A DNA stretch of 64,000 bases from Acidocella sp. 20-57-95. GTDB lineage: Bacteria; Pseudomonadota; Alphaproteobacteria; Acetobacterales; Acetobacteraceae. A program made the translations under genes and the position numbers. Below, in pieces: positions 18,863-28,129 of the stretch (positions within the stretch are counted from its first letter, which is position 1; each line of letters starts with the position of its first letter). The DNA is taken from assembly GCA_002255575.1 (NCBI GenBank), contig NCAT01000003.1, positions 1-64,000 on the forward strand, in the 5' to 3' direction. The notes beneath the pieces are model-generated. The model did no database searches, had not been told where the DNA came from, and worked only from the letters and a program-made list of their open reading frames with translations.

Positions 18863-19699
18863 TTGGCGGCGCCGCTCGGGATTATTGCAGGCGGCGGGCC
18901 ATTGCCGGGCCGGGTGGCTGAAGCTGCCAAGGCCGCTGGTCGCCCGGTTTTTGTCGCCGCTTTGGAAGGTTTCGCCGACCCGACCGTGGTTGGGAATTTT
19001 GAGCATCAGTTCTTCAGGTTGGGTGCCATAGGGGCCATCCGCCAGGCTCTGAAAGAGCGTTTTTGCACAGATATCGTCATGATCGGCCCGGTGAAGCGTC
19101 CTTCCATGCTGGCGCTGCGGCCGGATGCTGAGGGGCTGCGGCTGGTTGGAAAAATCGGCAAGGCGGCATTCGCCGGGGATGATGGTTTATTGGCCGCAAT
19201 TATCCGGGTGTTGAGCGAGGACGGGTTCAGGGTGCTCGGTGCGCATGACATTCTCTCCGATGTGCTGGGTCCCGCTGGATTACTGACCGCCACCGCGCCA
19301 GATGCCACGGCAATGGCAGATGTGCAGCGCGGCGCCGAGGTGCTGCGCTTTATCGGCCCCGCCGATATCGGGCAGTCTTGTGTGGTGCAGCAGGGAATTG
19401 TGTTGGCGGTCGAAGCGGTGGAAGGCACCGATGCGATGTTGGGCCGTATTCCATCGGTTGCACGCTCTGGACCCGGCGGCGTGCTGGTAAAACTGGCCAA
19501 GCCGGGGCAGGAGCGCCGGGTTGATCTACCCACCATCGGTCCCGATACCATCCGCAATGCCCACAAGGCTGGTTTGCGCGGTATCGCATTTGAAGCTGGC
19601 AATACTATTTTAAGTGATAGGGCGGAGATGATCGCTGCGGCGGAAGCTGCGGGGCTATTTTTGCTTGGCATCGAGACTGCAACCGGAGACATCGCATGA
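18863..19699 (+). CDS. lpxI: UDP-2,3-diacylglucosamine diphosphatase LpxI
   Basis: Cuts UDP-2,3-diacylglucosamine to lipid X plus UMP; alphaproteobacteria use this DUF1009-type enzyme instead of LpxH. The 278-residue protein has the N-terminal [30 protein letters not shown] and the C-terminal [18 protein letters not shown] block with RGIAFEAG. The TTG start at 18863 follows the lpxA stop by four bases. lpxB, which normally comes next, is replaced by a glyoxalase-like gene. Confidence 0.95.
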   Translation: MAAPLGIIAGGGPLPGRVAEAAKAAGRPVFVAALEGFADPTVVGNFEHQFFRLGAIGAIRQALKERFCTDIVMIGPVKRPSMLALRPDAEGLRLVGKIGKAAFAGDDGLLAAIIRVLSEDGFRVLGAHDILSDVLGPAGLLTATAPDATAMADVQRGAEVLRFIGPADIGQSCVVQQGIVLAVEAVEGTDAMLGRIPSVARSGPGGVLVKLAKPGQERRVDLPTIGPDTIRNAHKAGLRGIAFEAGNTILSDRAEMIAAAEAAGLFLLGIETATGDIA

Positions 19700-20097
19700 G
19701 CACAAATTTCACTTACCTGCACACCATGATCCGGGTGGGCGACCTTGATAAGAGTGTGAATTTCTACACGAATTTACTCGGCATGAAGGAGTTGCGCCGC
19801 CGCGAGGTGCCGGATGGGAAATATACTCTGGTGTTTGTCGGCTATGGCCATGAACCGGAACATACCGTGCTGGAATTGACCTATAATTGGGATACGAACC
19901 ACTATGATTTGGGCACTGGCTTTGGCCATCTGGCGCTCGGCGTACCTGATATTTACGCCACCTGCGAGATTTTGCGTGCCGCCGGCGTCAAAATAAGCCG
20001 CGAGCCAGGTCCGGTTAAGTTTGGCACGACGGTGATCGCCTTTATCGAAGACCCGGATGGCTACAAAATTGAGTTGATCGAACGCAAGCCGAGCTAG
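19696..20097 (+). CDS. gloA: Lactoylglutathione lyase (glyoxalase I, VOC fold)
   Basis: A 133-residue single-domain VOC protein closely resembling glyoxalase I, which isomerises the methylglyoxal-glutathione adduct to S-lactoylglutathione. The metal ligand pattern is complete: His in [14 protein letters not shown], Glu in TVLELTYNW, His in FGHLALGV and Glu in YKIELIERK. The RVxDLxxSVxFYxxxLGM phrase is diagnostic. It overlaps the lpxI stop by four bases (ATGA), so it is co-translated with lipid A genes. Confidence 0.93.
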   Translation: MSTNFTYLHTMIRVGDLDKSVNFYTNLLGMKELRRREVPDGKYTLVFVGYGHEPEHTVLELTYNWDTNHYDLGTGFGHLALGVPDIYATCEILRAAGVKISREPGPVKFGTTVIAFIEDPDGYKIELIERKPS

Positions 20098-20336
20098 AGC
20101 CCAGGTTGTAGCGTCGGCGCAACGGTTTTTTGCGTCTGGGCTTGGTGTTGGCGTAAATTTTTTGGTGATAGGGTTTTATATTGTTAAAACTTAACCAAAT
20201 CCGTCAATTCCGACACTCAATACAACTTTAATAATTCCCATGCCGATAAAATACGGCTAATCATTGATCGTGAAGCCATCGGCTCGTCACGGTAGACGGA
20301 CCTTGTTGGTGGTGCCGTTACAAAGGGAATTTGGTT
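20098..20336. other. Intergenic region before the CpaE-like gene
   Basis: About 240 bases without a credible ORF and more A+T-rich than the flanks. A weak stem AGCCCAG/CTGGGCT (20098-20104 with 20136-20142) encloses CGCAA/TTGCG and may end the lpx transcript. GTTAA-AAC-TTAAC at 20183-20195 is a 13-base palindrome with TTAACC, which resembles a CtrA half-site, but the full TTAA-N7-TTAAC consensus is absent. A promoter for the next gene must lie here, but no pair of boxes stands out. Confidence 0.3.
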
Positions 20337-21560
20337 ATGAATCAGGACTCCTACCTGAAGCCGACAGTCACCGGCAGTTCTCGGATGACGGTTTTGGCGT
20401 TCATCACGGATGCGCAGACCGAACAGGTGCTGCGTGACGGGTTGGGAGATATTGCGGCCAACGGCATGGATCTTCGTCGCGGCACCGTTCGTAGCGCCAT
20501 TCAGGCAATGGCCAAACTGCAAACGCCTGAAGTTTTGATTATTGATATTTCCGGTGATGACCAACCGCTTAACGCGCTGGGCGAACTCTCCGATGTTGTG
20601 GAGCCAGGCGTACGGGTGCTGGTGGTGGGCGACATCGATGATGTGAATTTCTACCGGCATATTACCCGTGGCATGGGGGTGGTGGAATATATTTGTAAGC
20701 CGGTCACCCGCGAGGCGGTGGGGCGGCATTTTGCGCCGCTCATCACGCGCAAGACGGTGGGGGCAGATGTCGCGCGTGGGGGCCGGGTTATTGCGATCAC
20801 GGGGGCGCGGGGCGGGGTTGGGACAACGACCGTGGCAGGCAATCTGGCCTGGTATCTGGGAGTTGGGTCGAACCGCCATACATTGTTCCTTGAGGCCGAT
20901 CTTCATATGGGGTCCGGCGCGCTGTTGCTGGGGGCTAAGACCGGCCCTGGGCTGCGTATGGCGTTGGAAATGCCGGACCGGATTGACCCGGTATTTGTTG
21001 AGCGGGCGGCGCAGCCTGTTTCGGAACGGCTATTCGTTCTGGCAAGCGAGGAAAAACTGAGCGACCCACTGATCTATGCCAAGGGTGCCGCGTTGCGCCT
21101 GGTTGATGCGATGCGGGTGCGCTATAATTTCATGGTTGTCGATGTGCCATTCCTGCCGATGCCGGTGAACCGTGACTTGTTGGAGTTCTGCCACCAGCGC
21201 GTGATCGTGATGGACCCGAGCCTGGCATCAGTGCGCGATACGCTGCGGATTATCTCGCTGCCGAATGGCCCGTGGCAGACCCAGTCACCGACGATTGTGT
21301 TGAACCGTTTAGGTCGCCCCGGCGGCTTGACCCGTAAACAGATTGAAGATGCCCTAAAGGTTAAAATCGATATCGTGATACCGGACCTACCAAAACAGAT
21401 GATTGAAACCGCGAGCTTTGGTGATCCGGTGGTGGCAGAGCGCGGGCCGTTCCGTCAGGGTATTATCGATTTAGCGCGTGAGATTGGTTTTGTAGCTGGG
21501 CGCGACGAAAGTACCCGCCCGGCACCGCCGATCGAGGATACTTCGCCGGTCTTTTGGTAA
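20337..21560 (+). CDS. CpaE-like MinD/ParA-family ATPase
   Basis: About 407 residues. The N-terminal 130 residues look like a degenerate receiver domain (VLIIDISGDDQPLNALGEL, GVVEYICKPVTREAVG). A SIMIBI ATPase follows, with Walker A ITGARGGVGTTTVAGNLAW near residue 150. CpaE proteins position Tad/Flp pilus machinery at the pole. The deviant-Walker Lys of MinD (KGGVGKTT) is replaced here (RGGVGTTT), as is common in CpaE. ATG 20337 has AGGGA eight bases upstream. No other cpa/tad genes are nearby, so it may act outside pilus assembly or with a distant locus. Confidence 0.8.
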   Translation: MNQDSYLKPTVTGSSRMTVLAFITDAQTEQVLRDGLGDIAANGMDLRRGTVRSAIQAMAKLQTPEVLIIDISGDDQPLNALGELSDVVEPGVRVLVVGDIDDVNFYRHITRGMGVVEYICKPVTREAVGRHFAPLITRKTVGADVARGGRVIAITGARGGVGTTTVAGNLAWYLGVGSNRHTLFLEADLHMGSGALLLGAKTGPGLRMALEMPDRIDPVFVERAAQPVSERLFVLASEEKLSDPLIYAKGAALRLVDAMRVRYNFMVVDVPFLPMPVNRDLLEFCHQRVIVMDPSLASVRDTLRIISLPNGPWQTQSPTIVLNRLGRPGGLTRKQIEDALKVKIDIVIPDLPKQMIETASFGDPVVAERGPFRQGIIDLAREIGFVAGRDESTRPAPPIEDTSPVFW

Positions 21561-21575
21561 CGTACGGGCGCCGGG

Positions 21576-22772
21576 TTAAACCCGGCGCAGCACAAAAGCT
21601 TCACTGAGGGCGGCCTCGATCGCAGCGCCATGGGTTTGGTCGCGCGCTTCGATCATGATTTCAAGCTGGGCATCCTGCACCGAGGGTGAGGAGAACAGCC
21701 TGTGATGCGCGACTTCGATAATATTGCCGCCGCGTGAGCCGATGCGTGTTGCGATATCGGCCAGCATGCCGGGGCGGTCTGGCATTTCCAGCACCACGCG
21801 CAGTAAGCGGCCATCGCGCAGCAAATTGCGCATCAATGTGTTGGCAAGAATCCGGGGGTCGATGTTGCCGCCGCAAATGGGAATACCCACACGCTTGCCA
21901 CGGAACCGTTCCGGGTAGGCAAGCACTGCGGCTAGGCTCGCCGCACCAGCACCTTCCGCAACCTGCTTGGCCCCTTCCACCAGCAAGGCGATGGCTTGTT
22001 CGACCGCATGTTCTGAGACCACCAGCACTTCAATATTCAGGCTTTTCAGGATTTCCAGCGGATTTTGCCCAATATCGCGCACCGCAATGCCTTCAGCGAT
22101 GGTCGGGCCGCCCACTTTAATTGGTTGATGTGCCAAGGCTTGTGCGAAGGCTGAATAATTTTCCACTTCCACGCCAACCACATCGAGATCGGGTTTCATG
22201 GCACGCGCCACGATTGCGGAGCCGGAGAGCAAGCCGCCGCCGCCAGTTGCAACCGCTAAAGACTGCAAGTTTGGAACATCTTGCAGCATTTCCAGCGCCA
22301 TGGTGCCTTGCCCGGCCATAACCGCGGGGTCGTCATAAGGGTGGATGAAAATATAGCCGTGCTTCTCAGCCAAATGGTGCGCATGGGCAGCGGATTCCGC
22401 CAACATTTCGCCGTGCAATACCACATCCGCACCCCAGGCGGCGGTGCGGGTAACTTTGGTGGCGGGGGTAAAAACCGGCATCACGATGGTGGCCTTAATG
22501 CCGGCCAAAGCCGCATGCCGTGCCACGGCCTGGGCGTGATTGCCTGCTGACATCGCGATGACGCCGGCTTTTTTCTCCTCAGCTGACAACAGCGCGATCC
22601 GGTTGGCCGCACCACGTTCCTTGAACGCGCCGGTTGCCTGGAGATGGTCGTATTTTAGGTAAATCTCCGCGCCGGTTGCTTTGCTCAGCGCGTCTGAACG
22701 CAGAAACGGCGAGCGTATGACAGCGCCTTCGATCCGCTTGGCGGCGGCTTCAACGTCCTGGAAAGTGATCAT
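21576..22772 (-). CDS. ilvA: Threonine ammonia-lyase (threonine dehydratase)
   Basis: PLP enzyme converting threonine to 2-oxobutanoate and ammonia. The 398-residue protein has the PLP Lys in ATGAFKERGAANR, the MSAGNHAQAVA segment, the phosphate-binding GGGGLLSG loop and a C-terminal ACT-like domain starting near residue 325 (LRVVLEMPDRPGMLADIA). The single ACT domain and length fit the shorter, often catabolic or isoleucine-sensitive class. It follows greA by six bases on the minus strand. Confidence 0.95.
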   Translation of the reverse strand: MITFQDVEAAAKRIEGAVIRSPFLRSDALSKATGAEIYLKYDHLQATGAFKERGAANRIALLSAEEKKAGVIAMSAGNHAQAVARHAALAGIKATIVMPVFTPATKVTRTAAWGADVVLHGEMLAESAAHAHHLAEKHGYIFIHPYDDPAVMAGQGTMALEMLQDVPNLQSLAVATGGGGLLSGSAIVARAMKPDLDVVGVEVENYSAFAQALAHQPIKVGGPTIAEGIAVRDIGQNPLEILKSLNIEVLVVSEHAVEQAIALLVEGAKQVAEGAGAASLAAVLAYPERFRGKRVGIPICGGNIDPRILANTLMRNLLRDGRLLRVVLEMPDRPGMLADIATRIGSRGGNIIEVAHHRLFSSPSVQDAQLEIMIEARDQTHGAAIEAALSEAFVLRRV

Positions 22773-22777
22773 GAGCC

Positions 22778-23251
22778 TCAGCCGTAGGTGATTTTAAGGA
22801 TCTCGTAGGTCCGGTCGCCACCGGGGGCGGGAACCGAGACGCTGTCCCCCACGCGCTTGGCAATCAGGGCCTTGGCGAGCGGGGACGTAATCGAGAGCCG
22901 GGCCTGCTTAATATCGGCCTCATGCATACCGACAATCTGGTAGGTGACTTCCTTCTCAGTGTCCTCATCGAGCAGCAAAATGCTGGCGCCGAACTTTACG
23001 GTATCGCCGGACAGGCTGGCAGGGTCGATGACCTCAGCGGCCGAGGTGATTTCCTCAAGCTCGGCAATCCGGCCTTCGACAAATGATTGGCGTTCGCGCG
23101 CCGCATGGTATTCAGCGTTTTCTGACAAATCGCCATGGGCACGGGCTTCGGCGATCGCGCGAATAATGGCAGGGCGTTCCTGGGCTTTGAGCATCCGCAG
23201 CTCATCTTCAAGTGCCTGCAAGCCAGCCGCCGTCATTGGAAATTTCTGCAA
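22778..23251 (-). CDS. greA: Transcription elongation factor GreA
   Basis: Rescues backtracked RNA polymerase by stimulating transcript cleavage. The 157-residue protein begins with [17 protein letters not shown], carries the acidic tip motif [15 protein letters not shown] in its coiled coil and ends with the FKBP-like domain ([18 protein letters not shown]). The TTG start at 23251 is supported by GAGGAG six bases upstream and by the family N-terminus; a longer frame from 23320 lacks both. It lies between carB and ilvA, probably in one minus-strand transcript. Confidence 0.97.
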   Translation of the reverse strand: MQKFPMTAAGLQALEDELRMLKAQERPAIIRAIAEARAHGDLSENAEYHAARERQSFVEGRIAELEEITSAAEVIDPASLSGDTVKFGASILLLDEDTEKEVTYQIVGMHEADIKQARLSITSPLAKALIAKRVGDSVSVPAPGGDRTYEILKITYG

Positions 23252-23335
23252 CTTGGTCTCCTCGGCCGATAATGGCCGACGGGTAAGGGTTAAAACACGA
23301 TACGCCGCTGAGCCCGGCAAGGCCCAAGCGACGTT

Positions 23336-26300
23336 TCAAAATGAAGCGGGAAAGTACGACTGAAGCGGCGCAACTTCAAGACTGCCAGATATCATGGCAG
23401 CGATGGCGTGCGCCGTGGCCCGCGCCGCCGCGATGGTGGTGAAGTTTGGCACCTGGTGCGTCAAGGCGGAGCGCCGGATATCAAAGCTATCGGCCACCGA
23501 TTGCGCGCCATGGGCGGTGTTGATGACCAGCTGAATGTCGCCCGAGCGAATGGCATCCACGCAATGCGGGCGGCCTTCGAGCACTTTATTTACCGACTTC
23601 ACGGGAATCCCGGCTTTGGCGATGTGGGCCGCCGTGCCGCGGGTGGCGAGGATGGAGAAGCCAAGCTCCGATAGGCGGCGCGCCACCGGCACGATGGCGG
23701 CTTTGTCGGATTCCTTCACCGACAGGAACGCGGTGCCGGAGAGCGGCAGTTTTACCCCGGCACCGAGCTGGGCTTTGGCGAAGGCGCGGGCGAAGCTGGT
23801 ATCGAGCCCCATGACCTCGCCGGTGGATTTCATTTCCGGGCCCAGCAGCGTGTCGATATTCGGGAAGCGGGCGAACGGGAACACCGCTTCCTTTACGGCC
23901 ACATGGCTGACGGCGATGGTGTCGTCGAGCTTGAAGCTGGCGAGTTTCTCACCGGCCATTACGCGGGCACCGATTTTGGCAACCGCCACGCCGGTGGCTT
24001 TGGCCACGAACGGTACAGTGCGGGAGGCGCGCGGATTTACTTCCAGCACGTAAATAAGGTCGTTCTGGATGGCGTATTGCACATTCATCAACCCGACGAC
24101 GTTGAGCGCCTTTGCCATGGCTTCGGTTTCGGCGCGCAATTCAGCGACGATCGCCGGTGAGAGCGAGTAGGGCGGAATAGAGCAGGCGGAATCCCCGGAA
24201 TGAATGCCGGCTTCTTCGATATGCTCCATCACCCCGGCCACATAAACCGTTTCGCCGTCGCAGATGCAATCCACATCCACTTCCGAGGCTTCGTTGAGGT
24301 AGCGGTCGATGAGAACCGGGTTTTCGTTGGAGGCGCGGGCAACTTCACGCATATAGCGGGTCAGCCCGGTACGGTCATAGACAATTTCCATCGCCCGCCC
24401 GCCAAGTACGTAGGAAGGGCGGATGATGATGGGGTAGCCGATTTTATCAGCGATGGTTTCGGCCTGTTCTGGTGAGCGGGCGATGCCGTTATCCGGCTGG
24501 CGCAGACCGAGCTTTTGCAAAAGTACCGCAAAACGCTCGCGGTCTTCGGCGATGTCGATGGCATCCGCGGTGGTGCCGAGAATGGGGATTTGCGCAACTT
24601 CCAAAGCCTGGCTGAGTTTGAGTGGCGTCTGACCGCCATATTGCACGATGCAGCCGAGCAGATTGCCGTTTTGCTGCTCGCGGCGAATGAGTGAAATGAC
24701 ATCCTCAGCAAAGAGCGGCTCGAAATACAGCCGGTCAGACGTATCATAGTCCGTTGAAACCGTTTCCGGGTTGCAATTGACCATAATGGTTTCGTAGCCA
24801 GCTTCGCGCAGCGCGTAGGCGGCGTGCACACAGCAATAATCAAACTCGATACCCTGGCCAATGCGGTTGGGACCGCCGCCAAGAATAATGATTTTATTGT
24901 GGTCAGTTGGGTTAGATTCACAAACCGGTGTGCCGTAAGCGCCTTCATAGGTGCCATACATGTACGAAGCGGCGGAGGCGAATTCACCGCCTGATGTATC
25001 GATACGTTTGTAAACCGGTGTCACGCCAAGTTTTAAGCGAGACGCCGTGACAGCGGCCTCTTTCTGGCCCGTGAGCTCGGCCAGCCGCTTATCGGCAAAG
25101 CCCAGGGACTTCAGGCGGCGTAGTGCAAAGGCCTCGCGCGGGATGCCGTTTTTCTTAACCTCGGCCTCAGCATCGATGATTTTTTGCATCTGGGCGAGAT
25201 ACCAGGGGTCGAACTTACAGGCCGCGTGAATGTCTTCAATGGAAAGCCCCGCGCGTAAGGCTTGTGCTGCGATCAGCAGGCGATCCGGGCGCGGGGTGGA
25301 GAGGGCGGCGCGGAACGCATCCGGCGTGCCGTCGCCGGGGGCGGCGATTTCATCAAGCCCGGAGAGGCCGGTTTCCAGACTGCGCAGGCCCTTTTGCAAG
25401 GCCTCGGCAAAGTTGCGGCCGACGGCCATGGCTTCACCGACCGACTTCATCGACGTCGAGAGCAAAGCCGGGGTGCCGGGGAATTTCTCAAAGGTAAAAC
25501 GGGGTATTTTGATCACGACATAGTCGATCACCGGCTCAAAACTTGCTGGTGTGGCCTTGGTGATGTCGTTCTTCAATTCATCAAGCGTGTAACCAACCGC
25601 CAGCTTGGCGGCGATTTTGGCAATCGGGAAGCCAGTGGCTTTGGAGGCGAGTGCGGAGGAGCGCGAGACGCGCGGATTCATCTCAATGACCACCATGCGG
25701 CCATCTGCCGGATTGATGCCGAACTGCACGTTTGAGCCACCCGTATCCACACCGATACGGCGCAAACAGGCGATCGAGGCATCGCGCATGATCTGGTATT
25801 CTTTATCCGTCAGCGTCAAAGCCGGGGCGACGGTAACACTGTCACCGGTATGCACGCCCATCGGGTCGATATTTTCGATCGAGCAAATGATAATGCAATT
25901 ATCAGCGCAATCGCGCACCACCTCCATCTCGTATTCTTTCCAGCCGAGCACGGATTCTTCGACCAGGATTTCATTGGTGGGGGAGGCGTCGATGCCGGAC
26001 GCGCAGATATCGAAAAATTCTTCGCGGTTATAAGCGATGCCGCCACCGGTGCCGCCGAGCGTGAAAGAAGGCCGGATAACCGCCGGCAGGCCGACAAGTT
26101 CCAAGGCCGCGGCAGCCTCTTCGCGGTTGTGGGCGATGGCGGATTTAGGACCGGCGATGCCGATTTCCGCCATCGCGTCACGGAACTTCAAACGGTCCTC
26201 AGCGCGGTCAATCACGTCAGCCTTGGCACCGATCAGCTCCACGCCGTGCTTTTCCAGGGTGCCGGATTTGGCGAGGGACATGGCGGTGTTGAGCGCGGTT

Positions 26301-26578
26301 TGCCCGCCCATGGTGGGCAGCAACGCATCCGGCTTTTCACGGATGATGATTTTTTCCACCATCTCCGGCGTAATCGGCTCGATGTAGGTGGCATCCGCCA
26401 GCGACGGGTCGGTCATGATGGTGGCGGGGTTGGAGTTTACCAGGATCACCCGGTAGCCTTCCTCGCGCAGCGCCTTGCAGGCCTGGGCGCCCGAATAGTC
26501 AAACTCGCAGGCCTGACCGATGACAATCGGACCCGCGCCGATGATCATGATGGATTTTATGTCTGTGCGTTTGGGCAT
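23336..26578 (-). CDS. carB: Carbamoyl phosphate synthase large subunit
   Basis: Makes carbamoyl phosphate from bicarbonate, ATP and ammonia passed from CarA, feeding pyrimidine and arginine synthesis. The 1080-residue protein is the duplicated ATP-grasp type: first half with [20 protein letters not shown] and [10 protein letters not shown], second half with [20 protein letters not shown]. An MGS-like allosteric domain is C-terminal (about 940-1080, [17 protein letters not shown]). It is separated from carA by a 144-base gap that contains a palindromic repeat. Confidence 0.99.
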   Translation of the reverse strand: MPKRTDIKSIMIIGAGPIVIGQACEFDYSGAQACKALREEGYRVILVNSNPATIMTDPSLADATYIEPITPEMVEKIIIREKPDALLPTMGGQTALNTAMSLAKSGTLEKHGVELIGAKADVIDRAEDRLKFRDAMAEIGIAGPKSAIAHNREEAAAALELVGLPAVIRPSFTLGGTGGGIAYNREEFFDICASGIDASPTNEILVEESVLGWKEYEMEVVRDCADNCIIICSIENIDPMGVHTGDSVTVAPALTLTDKEYQIMRDASIACLRRIGVDTGGSNVQFGINPADGRMVVIEMNPRVSRSSALASKATGFPIAKIAAKLAVGYTLDELKNDITKATPASFEPVIDYVVIKIPRFTFEKFPGTPALLSTSMKSVGEAMAVGRNFAEALQKGLRSLETGLSGLDEIAAPGDGTPDAFRAALSTPRPDRLLIAAQALRAGLSIEDIHAACKFDPWYLAQMQKIIDAEAEVKKNGIPREAFALRRLKSLGFADKRLAELTGQKEAAVTASRLKLGVTPVYKRIDTSGGEFASAASYMYGTYEGAYGTPVCESNPTDHNKIIILGGGPNRIGQGIEFDYCCVHAAYALREAGYETIMVNCNPETVSTDYDTSDRLYFEPLFAEDVISLIRREQQNGNLLGCIVQYGGQTPLKLSQALEVAQIPILGTTADAIDIAEDRERFAVLLQKLGLRQPDNGIARSPEQAETIADKIGYPIIIRPSYVLGGRAMEIVYDRTGLTRYMREVARASNENPVLIDRYLNEASEVDVDCICDGETVYVAGVMEHIEEAGIHSGDSACSIPPYSLSPAIVAELRAETEAMAKALNVVGLMNVQYAIQNDLIYVLEVNPRASRTVPFVAKATGVAVAKIGARVMAGEKLASFKLDDTIAVSHVAVKEAVFPFARFPNIDTLLGPEMKSTGEVMGLDTSFARAFAKAQLGAGVKLPLSGTAFLSVKESDKAAIVPVARRLSELGFSILATRGTAAHIAKAGIPVKSVNKVLEGRPHCVDAIRSGDIQLVINTAHGAQSVADSFDIRRSALTHQVPNFTTIAAARATAHAIAAMISGSLEVAPLQSYFPASF

Positions 26579-26619
26579 GGGAGACTCGATTCAAGCGGTG
26601 AGGGGCGTTTGGTTTAGAT

Positions 26620-26706
26620 CGTCATTGCGAGGCGGCGCCGAAGCAATCCATTTTTGTTTGTGCAACATACAGATTGCCACGGCCGCTTTGCGGCCTCGCA
26701 ATGACG
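26620..26706. repeat. MITE/REP-like palindromic repeat between carA and carB
   Basis: An 87-base element bounded by perfect 13-base inverted ends, CGTCATTGCGAGG (26620-26632) and CCTCGCAATGACG (26694-26706). Inside are the sub-terminal AAGCAATCCA and a small hairpin GGCCGC/GCGGCC. Repeats with GTCATTGCGAGG ends are scattered in intergenic regions of many bacterial genomes; there is no coding capacity. Lying inside the carA-carB transcript, it would form a long RNA hairpin. Confidence 0.8.
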
Positions 26707-26722
26707 GGAAGGGGAAATGGCA

Positions 26723-28051
26723 TTAGGCCATCATCTCGACAAAGCGTTTGAACAAGTAGGAAGAGTCCGAAGGCCCCGGCGAGGCTTCGGGGTGGTATTG
26801 CACCGAGAATACTCGCTTGGCTTTGCATTCGATGCCTTCGTTCGAGCCGTCGAACAGGCTTTTATGCGTTACGTCCACACCAGCCGGCAGCGAGGCTTCA
26901 TCCACGGCAAAACCATGGTTTTGCGAGGTGATTTCCACTTTGCCGGTGGTTAAATCCTGCACTGGTTGGTTGGCGCCACGGTGGCCACGGGCCAGCTTGT
27001 AGGTTTTGCCGCCAAGTGCGGTGGCTAGAAGCTGGTGGCCCAAGCAGATGCCAAAAATCGGCACACCGGCTGCCATCACGCCCTGAATCGCAGGCACGGC
27101 ATATTCGGCTGTCGCCGCTGGGTCGCCGGGGCCGTTGGAGAGGAACACGCCGTCTGGCTTATGGCGCAGAATATCCTCAGCGCCCGACGTGGCGGGCACC
27201 ACGATGACTTTGCAGCCAGCCGACGCCAGGCTGCGGAGGATGTTGCGTTTGGCGCCGTAATCCACTGCCACCACCGTATGCGTGGCTGTCGGGGCGGCAA
27301 AACCATGCTCCCAGCTCCAGGTGCCGGCGGTCCATTCATAGCTCTGGGTGCAGGAGACTTCTTTCGCGAGATCAAGCCCATCCAGCCCGCCCCAGGCGGC
27401 GGCAGTGGCGGTGAGGGCGGCGAGGTCGAACTTGCCATCCGCCGGGTAGCTCAGCACCGCATTCGGCGCGCCGAGGTCGCGGATGCGCAGCGTGACCGCA
27501 CGGGTATCCACGCCCGCAATGCCAGGCACATTCTGCTTTTTCAGCCAGTGATCAAGGTTGGAGGTGGCGCGGTAGTTGGACGGCTCGGTTGGGTCCTGGC
27601 CCGTCACTAACCCACGGGCAGCGATGGTGGTTGCTTCCAAATCCTCGTCATTCGTGCCGACATTACCAATATGCGGGAAGGTGAAATTGATAATCTGCCC
27701 GGCGAAGGACGGGTCTGTCAGGGTTTCCTGGTATCCGGTCAGGCCGGTGGAAAAGCAGAGTTCAGAGGGGGCCGAGGTGCCATGCGCGCCAAAGCCGCGG
27801 CCCCAGAAGACAGTGCCGTCGGCCAGCACTAGGGCGGCGGTGGCGCCGGGCGGGGTGTCGGTTTCCATGGCGGTTCCTGGTAAATCTTGAAGGTTGAGGC
27901 CGGTGGCAGCCATAATGGCCGGCCAGTGGCGGCTGGGAATGGCGTTAGCACTGCGCCATTTGCGTATCGCTTCCGCCGAAACCCCTGTTAGAGTGGCGGC
28001 AGCTTCTGTACCGCCCAGGCGGTCTAAGAGGTCGGCAATGGATATTGGCAT
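26723..28051 (-). CDS. carA: Carbamoyl phosphate synthase small subunit with fused N-terminal helix-turn-helix domain
   Basis: CarA is the glutaminase subunit that hands ammonia to CarB. From about residue 67 the protein is ordinary CarA: ALVLADGTVFWGRGFGA, SNGPGDPAA and the class I amidotransferase nucleophile Cys in FGICLGHQLLA, with the distal QYHPEASPG. The first 60 residues are extra: ISIADLLDRLGGTEAAATLT then GVSAEAIRKWRSANAIPSRH reads as a YdaS/carph-isopro-like DNA-binding HTH. No stop codon separates them. ATG 28051 fits a near-leaderless start from the promoter at 28058-28086. An internal ATG at 27868 with AGGA six bases upstream could give plain CarA, so two products are possible. 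The frame is also open to an ATG at 28099. Confidence 0.9.
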   Translation of the reverse strand: MPISIADLLDRLGGTEAAATLTGVSAEAIRKWRSANAIPSRHWPAIMAATGLNLQDLPGTAMETDTPPGATAALVLADGTVFWGRGFGAHGTSAPSELCFSTGLTGYQETLTDPSFAGQIINFTFPHIGNVGTNDEDLEATTIAARGLVTGQDPTEPSNYRATSNLDHWLKKQNVPGIAGVDTRAVTLRIRDLGAPNAVLSYPADGKFDLAALTATAAAWGGLDGLDLAKEVSCTQSYEWTAGTWSWEHGFAAPTATHTVVAVDYGAKRNILRSLASAGCKVIVVPATSGAEDILRHKPDGVFLSNGPGDPAATAEYAVPAIQGVMAAGVPIFGICLGHQLLATALGGKTYKLARGHRGANQPVQDLTTGKVEITSQNHGFAVDEASLPAGVDVTHKSLFDGSNEGIECKAKRVFSVQYHPEASPGPSDSSYLFKRFVEMMA

Positions 28052-28057
28052 GAGAAT

Positions 28058-28120
28058 AATGTATCGGAAATTTTTTCCGGGTTCAATGATTTTATCCATT
28101 TCCGGAAATACTATCCGAAA
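28058..28120. promoter_or_regulatory. Divergent carA / yqeY promoter region with inverted-repeat operators
   Basis: For carA (minus): -35 TTGAAC at 28086-28081 and -10 TACATT at 28063-28058, exactly 17 bases apart, putting the transcript start at about the ATG at 28051. The spacer is filled by the perfect inverted repeat CGGAAA-TTT-TTTCCG (28065-28079). For yqeY (plus): a -10-like TACTAT at 28109-28114, preceded by TTTCCGGAAA (28099-28108) and followed by ATCCGAAA (28113-28120). All repeats share the half-site CGGAAA/TTTCCG. Boxes and repeats are seen directly; operator function, and binding by the HTH fused to CarA, are inference. Confidence 0.55.
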
Positions 28121-28129
28121 GGTGTGACA

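Noticed and set aside
19006..19722. Minus-strand ORF opposite lpxI (about 238 codons)
   Set aside because: Ser/Ala/Pro-rich shadow frame of lpxI with no motif or plausible promoter.
20183..20195. Full CtrA binding site
   Set aside because: It contains TTAACC and a palindrome, but the spacing is three, not the seven bases of the TTAA-N7-TTAAC consensus, so it is kept only as a weak note.
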